Positions 37,306 through 46,555 of a stretch of DNA of 64,000 bases are shown piece after piece. Within the stretch, counting starts at the first letter, position 1. Each line of letters starts with the position of its first letter. The DNA lies in the NCBI GenBank assembly GCA_963816155.1, contig CAWFJE010000011.1:124001-188000 (forward strand), in the 5' to 3' direction. The notes under the pieces were generated by a model, which saw only the letters and a list, made by a program, of their open reading frames with translations, searched no databases and was not told the origin of the DNA. A program made the position numbers and the translations under genes. This DNA is from JAXGXJ01 sp963816155. Its GTDB lineage: Bacteria; Actinomycetota; Thermoleophilia; RBG-16-64-13.

Positions 37306-37379
37306 TGGGCCCAGCAGGACTCGAACCTGCGACCGGCCGATTATGAGTCGGCAGCTCTAACCAACTGAGCTATGGGCCC
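37306..37379 (-). tRNA. tRNA with anticodon CAT (Met elongator or Ile2)
   Basis: Acceptor GGGCCCA/TGGGCCC, anticodon loop CTCATAA, T-loop TTCGAGT. It is not the initiator. Whether it is tRNA-Met or the lysidine-modified tRNA-Ile cannot be settled by eye. CCA is not encoded. Confidence 0.93.
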
Positions 37380-37456
37380 ACGGGCGGTCTATTGTAGCGC
37401 ACCAGGTGCCCGCAAACGGCAGTGAGGCGGCCACTGTGGGCGCCTTCACCCGGCGA

Positions 37457-38114
37457 CTATCGGTTTGGCGCAGGCGGGGATTGGGCCTTGGCGCCGGGAG
37501 TAACGGCTTCGAGCACGAACACCCCGTTGGCCGCGCGCAGATTCGGCCAGAAATCCACACGACCCTTCTCCCCCACGTAGAACTCCCCGACCGCGCGGAT
37601 GTGCTTGCTCGCGCAGAAAGATGCGGAAATCTTTGATGGTGAGTGAGTGGACGTTCGGGGTGTCGTACCACTGATAGGGAAGCGAACTGGTGACAGGCGC
37701 TCGCCCCTTGGTCAGCAGTTGGCAGCGGGCCTTCCAGTGACCGAAGTTGGGGACGCTGACGACCACGCGGCGGCCGACGCGCAGCGCGTCCATGAGGACT
37801 GTCACGGTCTCCCGCGCCTCCTGTAGGGTCTGGCTCAGGATCACGTAGTCGAAGCTCTGGTCGGGATAGTAGGACAGCCCCTCGTGGAGGTCGCCGTGGT
37901 AGACGGTCAGTCCCTTGGCTACGGCGTCGTAGACCTTCTCCTCCACGATCTCCACGCCGGTGCCGCGCACGCCCTTGCGGTCCACGAGCATCTTGAGCAG
38001 GACGCCACGGCCGCAGCCCAGATCCAGCACTCGCGAGCCTTGTGGTACCTGGTCCACGATGATGAGGTGGTCCCAGCGCTCGCCACCGGACGTCTTCGCT
38101 ACCCGGTCAGGCAA
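37457..38114 (-). CDS. metW: MetW-type methyltransferase-like protein, frameshifted near the 3' end
   Basis: MetW accompanies MetX in methionine synthesis and has a class I SAM-methyltransferase fold. SRVLDLGCGRGVLLKML (about residue 30) is the SAM motif, and VPNFGHWKARCQLL and YQWYDTPNVHSLTIKDF are MetW signatures. After FLREQ the original frame turns into basic nonsense, while the next frame gives the family ending (AVGEFYVGEKGRVDFWPNLR ... stop at 37457). A single extra base near 37604 explains this; the repaired protein is 218 residues. The TTG start overlaps the metX stop by eight bases, so translation is coupled. Confidence 0.85.
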
Positions 38115-39315
38115 GTTTCACACCCCGAAGGCGAGCGGTGGACTCCAGGAAGTGCCACACCACACGGCTCATGCCCTTGTTCTCCAGCAGGAAGGCATCG
38201 TGACCGTACGACGAGCTCATTTCCAGGTAGGAGCAGTCGAGGCCGTTGCCCTTCAACGCCCTCACGATCTCCTTCGACTGGTAGGGCGGGTAGAGCCAGT
38301 CGCTCGTGAAAGCCATGATGAGAAAGCGCATCTCGTCCGGCAGGTCGCGGAAGGTCTCCACCAACACGCCCTGCCCGTTCGTCAGGTCGAAGTAGTCCAA
38401 GGCCTTGGTGATGTAGAGATAGGTGTTGGCGTCAAAACGACGCGTGAACATCTCCCCTTGGTAGCGCAGATAGCTCTCCACCTCAAAGTCGGTGGTGAAG
38501 TCGGATCCTACTTCCACCTTGTCCTGAAGGCGGCGGCCGAAGCGCTCGTGCATGGATTGGTCGGACAGATAGGTGATGTGGCCGATCATGCGGGCGACGG
38601 ACAGGCCGCTATCGGGAGTATCGCCTCGATAGTAGTCGCCGCCGTTCCAGTTGTGGTCGCCCATGATGGCCTGCCGGCCCACCTCGTTGAAGGCGATCTG
38701 CATGGGTGAATGCTTGGCCGTGGAGGCCATGGCGATGCAGGAGAGGACCGTGTCTGGATAGGACACGGCCCACTGTAGTGCCTGCATGCCTCCCATGGAG
38801 CCTCCGCAGACGCAGAGGACTCGCTCCACCCCGAGGTGGTCGAGCAACAGCTTCTGGGCCCTCACCATGTCGGCTACCGTCACGAAGGGGAACTGCAGCC
38901 CGTACTCCCTGCCCGTGGCCGGGTTGATAGAGCTGGGTCCGGTGCTACCCTTGCAGCCTCCGATGACGTTCGAGGAGACTATGAAGTAGCGGTCCGTATC
39001 GAACCCCTTGCCGGGACCGATCATTGCCTCCCACCACCCTGGCTTGCTCTCGCCCTCGAGGTACCCGGCGGCATGAGCATCACCCGAAAGCGATGACAGC
39101 ACGAGGATCACGTTGTCTCGCCCCTCGTTGAGCCTGCCGTACGTTTCGTAGGCGATGGTGAGCGGCTCGAGCGTCAAACCGGAGTCGAGCACCAACGACC
39201 CCAGATCCGCGTATTGGGTCGCGACCAGTCCCACCGAGGGACCGACGGCGGCGCCCCCACCCACCCCGTCGCCGAGGCTAGTGGAGATCTGCTTGTCTTC
39301 CGGTTCCGGCTTCAT
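38107..39315 (-). CDS. metX: Homoserine O-acetyltransferase (MetX)
   Basis: A 402-residue alpha/beta-hydrolase that acylates homoserine at the entry to methionine synthesis. The nucleophile elbow GGSMGGMQALQW (about residue 170), GDHNWNGGDYY and the terminal catalytic His in YGHDAFLLE are present; the Asp lies in AFTSDWLYPP. Acetyl versus succinyl specificity cannot be fixed from motifs alone. There is no Shine-Dalgarno; a perfect TATAAT ends eight bases before the ATG, consistent with a nearly leaderless transcript. metW follows with an overlap. Confidence 0.93.
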   Translation of the reverse strand: MKPEPEDKQISTSLGDGVGGGAAVGPSVGLVATQYADLGSLVLDSGLTLEPLTIAYETYGRLNEGRDNVILVLSSLSGDAHAAGYLEGESKPGWWEAMIGPGKGFDTDRYFIVSSNVIGGCKGSTGPSSINPATGREYGLQFPFVTVADMVRAQKLLLDHLGVERVLCVCGGSMGGMQALQWAVSYPDTVLSCIAMASTAKHSPMQIAFNEVGRQAIMGDHNWNGGDYYRGDTPDSGLSVARMIGHITYLSDQSMHERFGRRLQDKVEVGSDFTTDFEVESYLRYQGEMFTRRFDANTYLYITKALDYFDLTNGQGVLVETFRDLPDEMRFLIMAFTSDWLYPPYQSKEIVRALKGNGLDCSYLEMSSSYGHDAFLLENKGMSRVVWHFLESTARLRGVKLA

Positions 39316-39333
39316 AGCGTCGGATTATACGAG

Positions 39334-41082
39334 CTATCCGCGGTAGCGGTTGGTGAGAGGAAGGCGCCGGTCTTTTCCAAAAGCCTTTGGAGTGATACGA
39401 ACCCCAGGCGCCGCCTGACGGCGTTTGTATTCGTTGCCGTCGATCATCCCTACCACCCGCTCCACCACCTGCCGCTCCATGCCCATGGCCACGATCTGCT
39501 CGACGCTCTCGTCGCGCTCCACGTAGGCCTCGACGATGCGATCGAGGACTTCGTAGGGAGGCAGGAGGTCCTGGTCGGTCTGATCCTCAGCCAGTTCGGC
39601 CGAGGGCGCCCGCTCGATGGTGGATCCGGGTATGGGCCCAACGCCTATCTCGACTTCGTTACGATAGTTCGCGAGACGGTATACGAGGGTCTTGGGGACG
39701 TCCTTGAGCACGGCGTATCCCCCGGCCATATCTCCGTAGAGCGTGGCGTAGCCCACGGCCATCTCGCTCTTGTTGCCCGTGGTCAGAACGAGCCAGCCGA
39801 ACTTGTTGGAGAGGGCCATCAGGAGATTGCCGCGGATGCGTGCCTGGATGTTCTGCTCGGTGACGTCCTGGCTACCGGTGGGGAAGCAGGGCTCGAGGCT
39901 GCGTAGGTAGGTGGAGAAGACGTCTTCGATGGGGATCTCCTGGAAGTCGATGCCCAAGCGCTCAGCGATCTCCCGAGCGTCGTTCTTCGTACCTGGGCTG
40001 GAGAAGCGGGAGGGCATGGAGACGGCGGTGACGTTCTCGGTACCGAGCGCGTCGGCGGCCAGGCAGGCGGTTAGCGCGGAGTCGATGCCTCCACTCATGC
40101 CCAAGACCACGTGGGCAAAACGGTTCTTGCGCACATAGTCGCGCACTCCGAGGCAGATTGCTTGGTAGACCTCACCCTCCAACGGCAGACAGTCGGCTAT
40201 CGACTGTGGACCCAGACCGGCCTCGGCACCCTCGGGCGCGATGGCCCCTCCCTGCAGGCCCACGCTGATGACTTCCATACCCCAGGCTGTCTCAGGCGCA
40301 GCCTCGACGTGGTCGGCGCCGGGATCGCTGGCGCCGGCAGGCAGACCTGTCGGGCCTCCGTCGATGTCCACGACCAGCATCTCCTCTGCGAACTGCACGG
40401 CCCTTGCCACCAGCCGACCCTCAGGGTCCATGACCAGGCTCTGTCCGTCGAAGACCAGCTCATCCTGTCCACCGACGCCGTTGACGTAGCAGACGTAGGC
40501 ACCGGCCTGCTTGGCGCGCCGGGACAACATGTGTTCCCTTTGCGAACCTTTGCCGGCGTGATAGGGCGACATGGACAGGTTGATGACCGCTCCGGCCCCT
40601 CCCAATCGGGCTGCGTGTATGCCCTCCGCCGACTCGTCCCAGATGTCCTCACAGATGTTCACGGTCAGTCGGGTGCCGTCGACGTTGAGTACCAGCACGC
40701 GTGTGCCCGGGGTGAAGTAGCGCTTCTCGTCGAAGACGGCATAGTTGGGCAGGCACACCTTGCGGTAAAGCCCGGCGATGCGTCCTTCTGCAAGGACCGC
40801 GGCGCAGTTGTAGACGCGATCACCATCCAGCCAGGGAACGCCCACTAGGGTCACGATCTCTGAGCAGGCCCGCGCCACCTCGCGGAGTTTCTCGGCGCAG
40901 TCGGTGAGAAAGTGAGACTTGAGGAGCAAGTCCTCCGGTGGATAGCCGGAGATCATCAATTCTGGGAAGGCCACCAGCCGGGCGCCGGCTGCGTGAGCCT
41001 TCGCCGCCTGCTCAACGACGAGCGCTCCGTTGCCGTCGAGGTCTCCGACCGTGGGGTTGACCTGCGCGAGCGCGATCCTCAC
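39334..41082 (-). CDS. nadE: Glutamine-dependent NAD+ synthetase
   Basis: A 582-residue two-domain enzyme. The N-terminal nitrilase-type amidase (about 1-250) has the Glu-Lys-Cys triad (FPELMISGYPPEDL, YRKVCLPNY, NICEDIWD) and frees ammonia from glutamine. The C-terminal synthetase (about 300-582) carries the ATP-binding GMSGGIDSAL and amidates NaAD to NAD+. Length is typical of the fused form. The GTG start has GGAG six bases upstream, nine bases after the phosphomutase stop. Confidence 0.96.
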   Translation of the reverse strand: MRIALAQVNPTVGDLDGNGALVVEQAAKAHAAGARLVAFPELMISGYPPEDLLLKSHFLTDCAEKLREVARACSEIVTLVGVPWLDGDRVYNCAAVLAEGRIAGLYRKVCLPNYAVFDEKRYFTPGTRVLVLNVDGTRLTVNICEDIWDESAEGIHAARLGGAGAVINLSMSPYHAGKGSQREHMLSRRAKQAGAYVCYVNGVGGQDELVFDGQSLVMDPEGRLVARAVQFAEEMLVVDIDGGPTGLPAGASDPGADHVEAAPETAWGMEVISVGLQGGAIAPEGAEAGLGPQSIADCLPLEGEVYQAICLGVRDYVRKNRFAHVVLGMSGGIDSALTACLAADALGTENVTAVSMPSRFSSPGTKNDAREIAERLGIDFQEIPIEDVFSTYLRSLEPCFPTGSQDVTEQNIQARIRGNLLMALSNKFGWLVLTTGNKSEMAVGYATLYGDMAGGYAVLKDVPKTLVYRLANYRNEVEIGVGPIPGSTIERAPSAELAEDQTDQDLLPPYEVLDRIVEAYVERDESVEQIVAMGMERQVVERVVGMIDGNEYKRRQAAPGVRITPKAFGKDRRLPLTNRYRG

Positions 41083-41091
41083 CGAGAGCTC

Positions 41092-42492
41092 CTACCCGAC
41101 CGACTTCAGGAGCGCGAGGAGTTCGTCGGTCTTCGCGGTCAGAAGCGCTGTGTCGGCCCGCGTCTCCACGTTGACCCGCACCACGGGTTCCGTGTTGGAC
41201 GTACGCACGTTGAAACGCCACTGGGGGTGCTCCACGCTGAGACCATCGATCTCGTCGAAGGAGAGCGACCCAGGCGTGTACATCTCCTTCGCGAGGGCGA
41301 GCGCCCGGGCGGGGTCGGTGAGGGTAAGGTTGATCTCGCCACTCACCGGGTAGCGGGCGATCCTCTCCCCCACCAAGGCCGAGAGAGGCTTGCCGGCCTC
41401 GCACACGGCCTCCACGATCTGCAACCAGGTGATCATGCCGCTGTCGCAGTAGGAGAACTCGCGGTAGTAGTGATGCGCCGACATCTCTCCCCCGTAGGCG
41501 GCGTCGACGTCCCGCATCTTCTCCTTGATGAAGGCATGCCCGCTCTTGGAAACGACCGTCTTCCCTCCGGCCGCCAGAACCATCTCTTCCGTGTTCCACA
41601 CCAGGCGGGGATCGTGGATGATGTTGGCCCCCGGATGACGTTTCAAGGCACTGAGCGCCAGTAGCCCTACGAGATAGTAGCCCTCCACGAACTCTCCCCG
41701 CTCGTCGAAGAAGAAGCAGCGGTCGAAGTCACCGTCCCAGGCGATCCCCAGATCCGCACCCTCGGAGATGACCGCCTTCGCCGTGACAGACCTGTTCTCG
41801 ACCAGAAGTGGATTGGGCACACCATGAGGGAAGGACCCGTCGGGCTCGTGGTTGAGCTTCACGAACTGAAACGGCAGGCGAGACTCCAGCAGGTCAAGCA
41901 CAGGACCCGCCCCCCCGTTGCCGGCATTGACGACGATCTTGAGCGGTTTCAGCCGAGCCGGGTCGATGTAGGTGAGCAGGTGCTCGACGTAGGCAGGACG
42001 GGTGTCCATGAGGCTGACCGACCCTGCTGTGCCTGAGCGCGGCGCCCATGCCGGCGCTTCTCCCGCCTCCTGAGCGCGTAGGGCGGCCCGTACCATAGCA
42101 TCCATCTCCAGAAGCCCGGTGTCGGAACTGATGGGTCGCGCCTTGTCGCGCGTGAACTTCATGCCGTTGTAGTCGCGCGGGTTGTGGCTGGCGGTGACCA
42201 TGATGCCACCGTCGAGTGCCAGGGAGAACGTGGCGAAGTAGACCTCTTCGGTACCCACCAGACCGATATCGATGACGTCCACGCCGGCGGCCGTGAGGCC
42301 ACGGCACAGGGCGGCCGCAAAGGCTGGACTGGTGAGACGGATATCGTGCCCCACCGCCACCCGGGAAGGGCGCACGAGGTCGGCGTAGGCTCGGGCGATG
42401 AGTTCCGCCATGTCCTCGCTCAACTCATCGGGCACGCGGCCGCGGACGTCATAGGCCTTGAAGCACTTGAGCTGAGTATCATACGTGCCCAC
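41092..42492 (-). CDS. Phosphomannomutase/phosphoglucomutase
   Basis: A 466-residue alpha-D-phosphohexomutase that interconverts hexose 1- and 6-phosphates for wall or glycan precursors. The phosphoserine loop VTASHNPRDYNGMK (about residue 95), the Mg2+ loop DGDFDR (about 240), the sugar-recognition GGEMSAHHYY (about 325) and the phosphate-binding RTSNTEP (about 430) are all present. The GTG with GGAGG seven bases upstream gives the normal N-terminus; 28 further open codons are rejected. It is divergent from tRNA-Asn and co-directional with nadE. Confidence 0.93.
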   Translation of the reverse strand: MGTYDTQLKCFKAYDVRGRVPDELSEDMAELIARAYADLVRPSRVAVGHDIRLTSPAFAAALCRGLTAAGVDVIDIGLVGTEEVYFATFSLALDGGIMVTASHNPRDYNGMKFTRDKARPISSDTGLLEMDAMVRAALRAQEAGEAPAWAPRSGTAGSVSLMDTRPAYVEHLLTYIDPARLKPLKIVVNAGNGGAGPVLDLLESRLPFQFVKLNHEPDGSFPHGVPNPLLVENRSVTAKAVISEGADLGIAWDGDFDRCFFFDERGEFVEGYYLVGLLALSALKRHPGANIIHDPRLVWNTEEMVLAAGGKTVVSKSGHAFIKEKMRDVDAAYGGEMSAHHYYREFSYCDSGMITWLQIVEAVCEAGKPLSALVGERIARYPVSGEINLTLTDPARALALAKEMYTPGSLSFDEIDGLSVEHPQWRFNVRTSNTEPVVRVNVETRADTALLTAKTDELLALLKSVG

Positions 42493-42517
42493 GTTACCGC
42501 CTCCGCTTTGGGATGGA

Positions 42518-42546
42518 TTGCAAGGGACAAACCCTTCGCCTATACT
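42518..42546 (+). promoter_or_regulatory. Promoter of tRNA-Asn
   Basis: TTGCAA, 17 bases, TATACT, ending 15 bases before the tRNA. Confidence 0.85.
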
Positions 42547-42561
42547 ACGCGAGGTCTTCGC

Positions 42562-42636
42562 TCCTCGGTAGCTCAATGGTAGAGCACCTGGCTGTTAACC
42601 AGGGTGTTGCAGGTTCGAGTCCTGCCCGAGGAGCCA
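42562..42636 (+). tRNA. tRNA-Asn (anticodon GTT)
   Basis: Acceptor TCCTCGG/CCGAGGA, anticodon loop CTGTTAA, T-loop TTCGAGT, and a genomically encoded CCA, unlike the other tRNAs in this window. Confidence 0.97.
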
Positions 42637-42696
42637 TCATCCTTCCGCCGCCCGCACACCCCTTTGGCGGCGTCCTTCGGGACCTCCACTTTCGCT

Positions 42697-42966
42697 TCAG
42701 ACGGTGGCCCGCAAGCGATGGTGCGCTTTGAGGTTCGTCGCCGGCCCGGCTACCGCACCGAGTTGCTGCACGCCGACCTCACTGCCACACGAGGGGCATG
42801 TGGCCTCCAGGTCATTGCTGCGGCGCGTGCCGGTGGAGCCCATGATCTTGTGTGCGCGCAGTCTCTCCCCGCAGCAGAAGCACAGAGACCCTTCACCTAG
42901 AGCGGCAGCGTATCCGGCGAGCGACGTGGATCGGGCCGATGGCACCGTGGGACTCGACGCCTGCAT
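42697..42966 (-). CDS. Small zinc-ribbon protein coupled to lexA
   Basis: An 89-residue protein with two Cys pairs (CFCCGERL near residue 30 and CPSCGSEVG near 57) spaced as in a zinc ribbon, flanked by low-complexity ends. GGAGG five bases before the ATG lies in the last lexA codons, and the lexA stop overlaps the start (TGATG), so it should be translated with lexA and induced by DNA damage. I do not recognise a family; a nucleic-acid or protein-binding role is only a guess from the fold. Confidence 0.6.
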   Translation of the reverse strand: MQASSPTVPSARSTSLAGYAAALGEGSLCFCCGERLRAHKIMGSTGTRRSNDLEATCPSCGSEVGVQQLGAVAGPATNLKAHHRLRATV

Positions 42967-43580
42967 CACAGCCTCCTGAGGAGACCCGTGACCTTGCCGA
43001 CGATGTGTGGATCGCGGGTGTAGATGGGGGCCATCGAGTCGTTCTCCGGCTGCAGACGTATCTGATCGCTCTCGCGGAAGAAGCGCTTGAGCGTGGCATC
43101 GTCATCGAGCAATGCGACGACGATGTCGCCGTCGTCGGCGCTGTCCTGCGACTTGACCACCACGATGTCTCCGTGCAGGATGCCCGCGTTGATCATGGAA
43201 TTGCCGGTGACTCGAAGGGCGAAGCAACCCTCGGGCTCCCCCAAGAAGCCGGGGATGTCGATGTTCTCCTCGGCGTTCTCGACTGCGAGCAGGGGCGTGC
43301 CGGCAGCCACTCTTCCCACCAGCGGGACCGTTCGTCCCAGATTGCCCGCCGCCACAGAGGGACCGGAGTTCTCCCTGATCAGCTCAAGGGCCCTTCGCTT
43401 TGAGTTCCCCCTACGGATGAGGCCCTTGGCCTCCAAGGAGGATAGGTGGCTCTGCACAGAAGCCGGTGAACACAACCCCACGGCTGCACCGATCTCGCGC
43501 ACGGTGGGTGGGTACCCCTGCCGGGCAACCGCCTCTTCGATGAAGTCGAGGATGCGTTGCTGTCGCTCGGGTAACGTCAC
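42966..43580 (-). CDS. lexA: LexA repressor
   Basis: A 204-residue SOS repressor and self-cleaving serine protease. The N-terminal winged helix (about 1-70) has GYPPTVREIGAAVGLCSPAS; the cleavage site is the Ala-Gly in GRVAAGTPLLA (about 91), and the Ser-Lys dyad is in VTGNSMINAGI and DDDATLKRF. The GTG with GGAG seven bases upstream gives the usual start TLPERQQRILDFI. A LexA box lies at its own promoter, so it is autoregulated. Confidence 0.95.
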   Translation of the reverse strand: MTLPERQQRILDFIEEAVARQGYPPTVREIGAAVGLCSPASVQSHLSSLEAKGLIRRGNSKRRALELIRENSGPSVAAGNLGRTVPLVGRVAAGTPLLAVENAEENIDIPGFLGEPEGCFALRVTGNSMINAGILHGDIVVVKSQDSADDGDIVVALLDDDATLKRFFRESDQIRLQPENDSMAPIYTRDPHIVGKVTGLLRRL

Positions 43581-43619
43581 GGTCTGACTCCGCTCATCCG
43601 TTCGCCGTCCATCATCAGC

Positions 43620-43668
43620 CGAACATTCGTTCGGGGGCGAGTATAGTCCGTCTGCCTGCATGCTGCAA
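43620..43668 (-). promoter_or_regulatory. lexA promoter with LexA (SOS) box
   Basis: TTGCAG, 17 bases, TATACT (43640-43668), with CGAACATTCGTTCG (43620-43633) at the predicted start site. The box matches the Gram-positive/actinobacterial consensus CGAAC-N4-GTTCG. Confidence 0.88.
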
Positions 43669-43736
43669 GTGCCAAGTGGTTATGGCACGCCTTTCCTTCT
43701 GCATGCCTCTTACGGTTCGGAGGGCGTCAAGCCGTG

Positions 43737-43765
43737 TTGACGCTCCCAGTCTTCAGCCCTATACT
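43737..43765 (+). promoter_or_regulatory. Promoter of tRNA-Leu
   Basis: TTGACG, 17 bases, TATACT, 23 bases before the tRNA. Confidence 0.85.
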
Positions 43766-43788
43766 CACGGCTGTTCTTCTGCACCCAC

Positions 43789-43873
<85 letters not shown>

Positions 43874-43998
43874 CCTTCTTCTCACCCTCCGCTCCAGGCC
43901 TCTTGGGAGACTCACCTCTTTCTCCGTTGTTCGGTTCTCGTCTCTGCGGGTAGATTGGTACTATCGCGCAAAGATCGAACCCGACCCGGAGGGCCCCA

Positions 43999-46473
43999 AT
44001 GGCTAACGAACCGCGAGAACTCCGTCCCGACGAGGTCTATCGCGCTTGTGACCTGTCGAGCCTGTCCTTCAAGAACAGCACCGAGCTCACGGAGCTCAGC
44101 GAGGTGATCGGGCAGCCCCGCGCGGTCTCCTCGGTGGAGTTCGGCATGGGCATCGGCGATGGGGGTTACAACATCTTCGCCGTCGGTCCCACGGGCACGG
44201 GCAAGTCCACCACCATCTACGACTATCTCTCCCGCGAGGCCTCGGCCTGTCCGCCCCCCGATGACTGGGTGTACGTGCACAACTTCGCCAAACCATCCCA
44301 GCCCAACGCCATACGTATGCCCGCGGGCAAGGGGCAAGAGTTCCGCAAAGACATGGAGAAGTTGGTTGAGGATCTGCAGGCCGCCATCACTCAGGCGTTC
44401 GAGAGCGAGGAGTACGAGAAGCAGCGCCGCAGCATCGCCCAGCAGGTCGGTGAGCTGCAGGAGGGGAAGCTGAGCGCTCTGAGCCAGGAGGCTGAAAAGC
44501 AGGAGTTCACCATGGTCCGCACGCCTGCCGGCCTAGCCTTTGCCCCTAAGAACGCCGAGGGCGAGACCATGTCGCGGGAGCAGTACGAGGCGCTCTCTAC
44601 GGAGGAGCAGAAACGCATCGACGACGTCATCCAGTCGCTGAACGAGGAACTGCAGCAGGTGATGCGCCTGGTGCGCCAGGATGAACGCGGCGGACGCGAC
44701 ACTCTTCGAGAGTTGGACCGGGAAGTTACCACCTATGCCGCTAAGCACCTCGTCGACGAGCTCTGCGAGGAGTGGTGCGGGGTAGCCGAACTCGTCGACT
44801 ACTTACGCGGAGTCTTGGACGACGTGGTCGAGAGCGCCGACGAGTTCAAGAAGTCTGATGACGAGCAGCCCGTGATGTTCATGGGCATGCCCATATCTCC
44901 CCGGCAGAAGGGCGAGGGGGCCTTCCGTAAGTACCGCATCAACCTTCTTGTCGACAATGCCGGCCAGCAGGGCGCACCCGTGGTCAACGAAAGCAACCCT
45001 GTGATGCAGAATCTGGTGGGCCGCGTGGAACACCAAGCGCAGTTCGGCGCTCTCGTCACCGACTTCAACATGATCAAGCCGGGAGCCTTGCACAAGGCGA
45101 ACGGCGGTTTCCTGGTCCTGGAAGCACGGGACGTACTCCTGAAACCCTACTCCTGGGACGCGCTCAAGCGCACCCTGAAAACACGCGAGATACGCGTGGA
45201 GGACATCGCGCAGCAAATGGGTTTCGCCGCCACCGCCACCCTTGATCCCGAGCCCATACCGTTCGCCGCCAAGATCGTTCTCATCGGAGAACCCTTCATC
45301 TACCAACTCCTCTACAGTCAGGACCCCGACTTTCAGGAACTGTTCAAGGTCAAGGCCGATTTCGATACCGTGGTGGAGCGGACCCCAGAGAACGAACTTC
45401 TCTATGCCCGCTTCGTCGGCGACGTGGCCCGCAAGCGCCAACTGCCCGCCTTCTCCCCCGACGGCGTGGCCCGCGTCATCGAGCACTGCTCGCGTCTGGT
45501 GGAGGATCAGCGCAAGCTGACGGCGCGCTTCGTGGATGTTGTCGACCTGATCACTGAATCGGCCTACTGGGCCCGCGAAGGAACCAAGAGCAAGCGTCGC
45601 CCTGTGGTACGTCACCATCACGTGCAGAAGGCCATAGACCATCACGTCTACCGGTCCAACCGCATCGAGGAACGAGTGCGGGAGATGATCGCCGACCACA
45701 CCATCATGGTCGACACCAAAGGGGCCGTGGTGGGTCAGATCAACGGCCTATCAGTTTCGTCCATGGGTGACTATGCCTTCGGTAGACCCAGCAGGATCAC
45801 GGCCACTCATCGTTTGGGTGAAGGCCAACTGGTTGATATCGAGCGGGAGGTGGATCTGGGAGGTCCCATCCACTCCAAAGGGGTGCTTATCCTAGCCGGG
45901 TTCCTGGGCCACCGCTACTCGTCCGACGCACCCCTGGCATTGAACGCCCGCCTGGTCTTCGAACAATCGTACTCGGGGGTGGAAGGCGACAGCGCCTCGT
46001 CGGCCGAGCTCTATGCACTGCTCTCCTCTCTCTCCGGCGTTCCCATCCAGCAGCGCTTCGCCGTCACCGGCTCGGTGAACCAGTTGGGCCAGGTCCAGGC
46101 TATCGGAGGCGTCAATGAGAAGGTCGAAGGCTTCTTCGAGCTGGTGCAGGCCATGGGCCCGCGCGGCGACGAGGGTGTCCTCATCCCCCGGGCGAACGTT
46201 TCCCATCTCATGCTGAGCGAGAAAGTCCGCGCCGCAATAACCAAGGGCAAGTTCCATATCTTCGCGGTCACGACCATAGACGAGGGGATCTCCATCCTCA
46301 CAGGGCTGCCTGCAGGGAAGCTCGGCAAGAAGGGTGTCTACCCGCCCGGGAGCATCAATCGCAGGGTGGTCGATCGTCTGGCGGATCTCAACCAGAAGGG
46401 TCGCCGGGGCGCTGAGAAGCGTGAGACGAGCGCAGGCGCGAAGGACTCCAGCCACCTGGCGCCATCGAAATAG
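43999..46473 (+). CDS. Lon-family ATP-dependent protease (AAA_32 / S16 type)
   Basis: An 824-residue cytoplasmic protease of the Lon-related COG1067 group, which lacks the classical Lon N-domain. The AAA+ region starts with Walker A GPTGTGKST (about residue 63), interrupted by a long coiled-coil insert (about 105-260); a sensor/AAA core follows (about 300-540) and then the S16 protease domain (about 580-780) with catalytic Ser in GDSASSAE and Lys in GGVNEKVEG. The lysine-rich tail looks disordered. The ATG follows CGGAGG. It stands alone after tRNA-Leu and converges on nuoG. Substrates are unknown. Confidence 0.92.
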   Translation: MANEPRELRPDEVYRACDLSSLSFKNSTELTELSEVIGQPRAVSSVEFGMGIGDGGYNIFAVGPTGTGKSTTIYDYLSREASACPPPDDWVYVHNFAKPSQPNAIRMPAGKGQEFRKDMEKLVEDLQAAITQAFESEEYEKQRRSIAQQVGELQEGKLSALSQEAEKQEFTMVRTPAGLAFAPKNAEGETMSREQYEALSTEEQKRIDDVIQSLNEELQQVMRLVRQDERGGRDTLRELDREVTTYAAKHLVDELCEEWCGVAELVDYLRGVLDDVVESADEFKKSDDEQPVMFMGMPISPRQKGEGAFRKYRINLLVDNAGQQGAPVVNESNPVMQNLVGRVEHQAQFGALVTDFNMIKPGALHKANGGFLVLEARDVLLKPYSWDALKRTLKTREIRVEDIAQQMGFAATATLDPEPIPFAAKIVLIGEPFIYQLLYSQDPDFQELFKVKADFDTVVERTPENELLYARFVGDVARKRQLPAFSPDGVARVIEHCSRLVEDQRKLTARFVDVVDLITESAYWAREGTKSKRRPVVRHHHVQKAIDHHVYRSNRIEERVREMIADHTIMVDTKGAVVGQINGLSVSSMGDYAFGRPSRITATHRLGEGQLVDIEREVDLGGPIHSKGVLILAGFLGHRYSSDAPLALNARLVFEQSYSGVEGDSASSAELYALLSSLSGVPIQQRFAVTGSVNQLGQVQAIGGVNEKVEGFFELVQAMGPRGDEGVLIPRANVSHLMLSEKVRAAITKGKFHIFAVTTIDEGISILTGLPAGKLGKKGVYPPGSINRRVVDRLADLNQKGRRGAEKRETSAGAKDSSHLAPSK

Positions 46474-46489
46474 AGACGGGGGTTGAGAC

Positions 46490-46518
46490 GGGGCGGCGGG
46501 CCTCCGGCCCGCCGCCCC
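46490..46518. terminator. Bidirectional hairpin between lon and nuoG
   Basis: A perfect 13-bp G+C stem (GGGGCGGCGGGCC and its complement) with loop TCC, between convergent genes. There is no T-tract. Confidence 0.6.
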
Positions 46519-46555
46519 GCACTGTCTTCGGTAGCCGGCTCCAAGGCCGTCCAGG

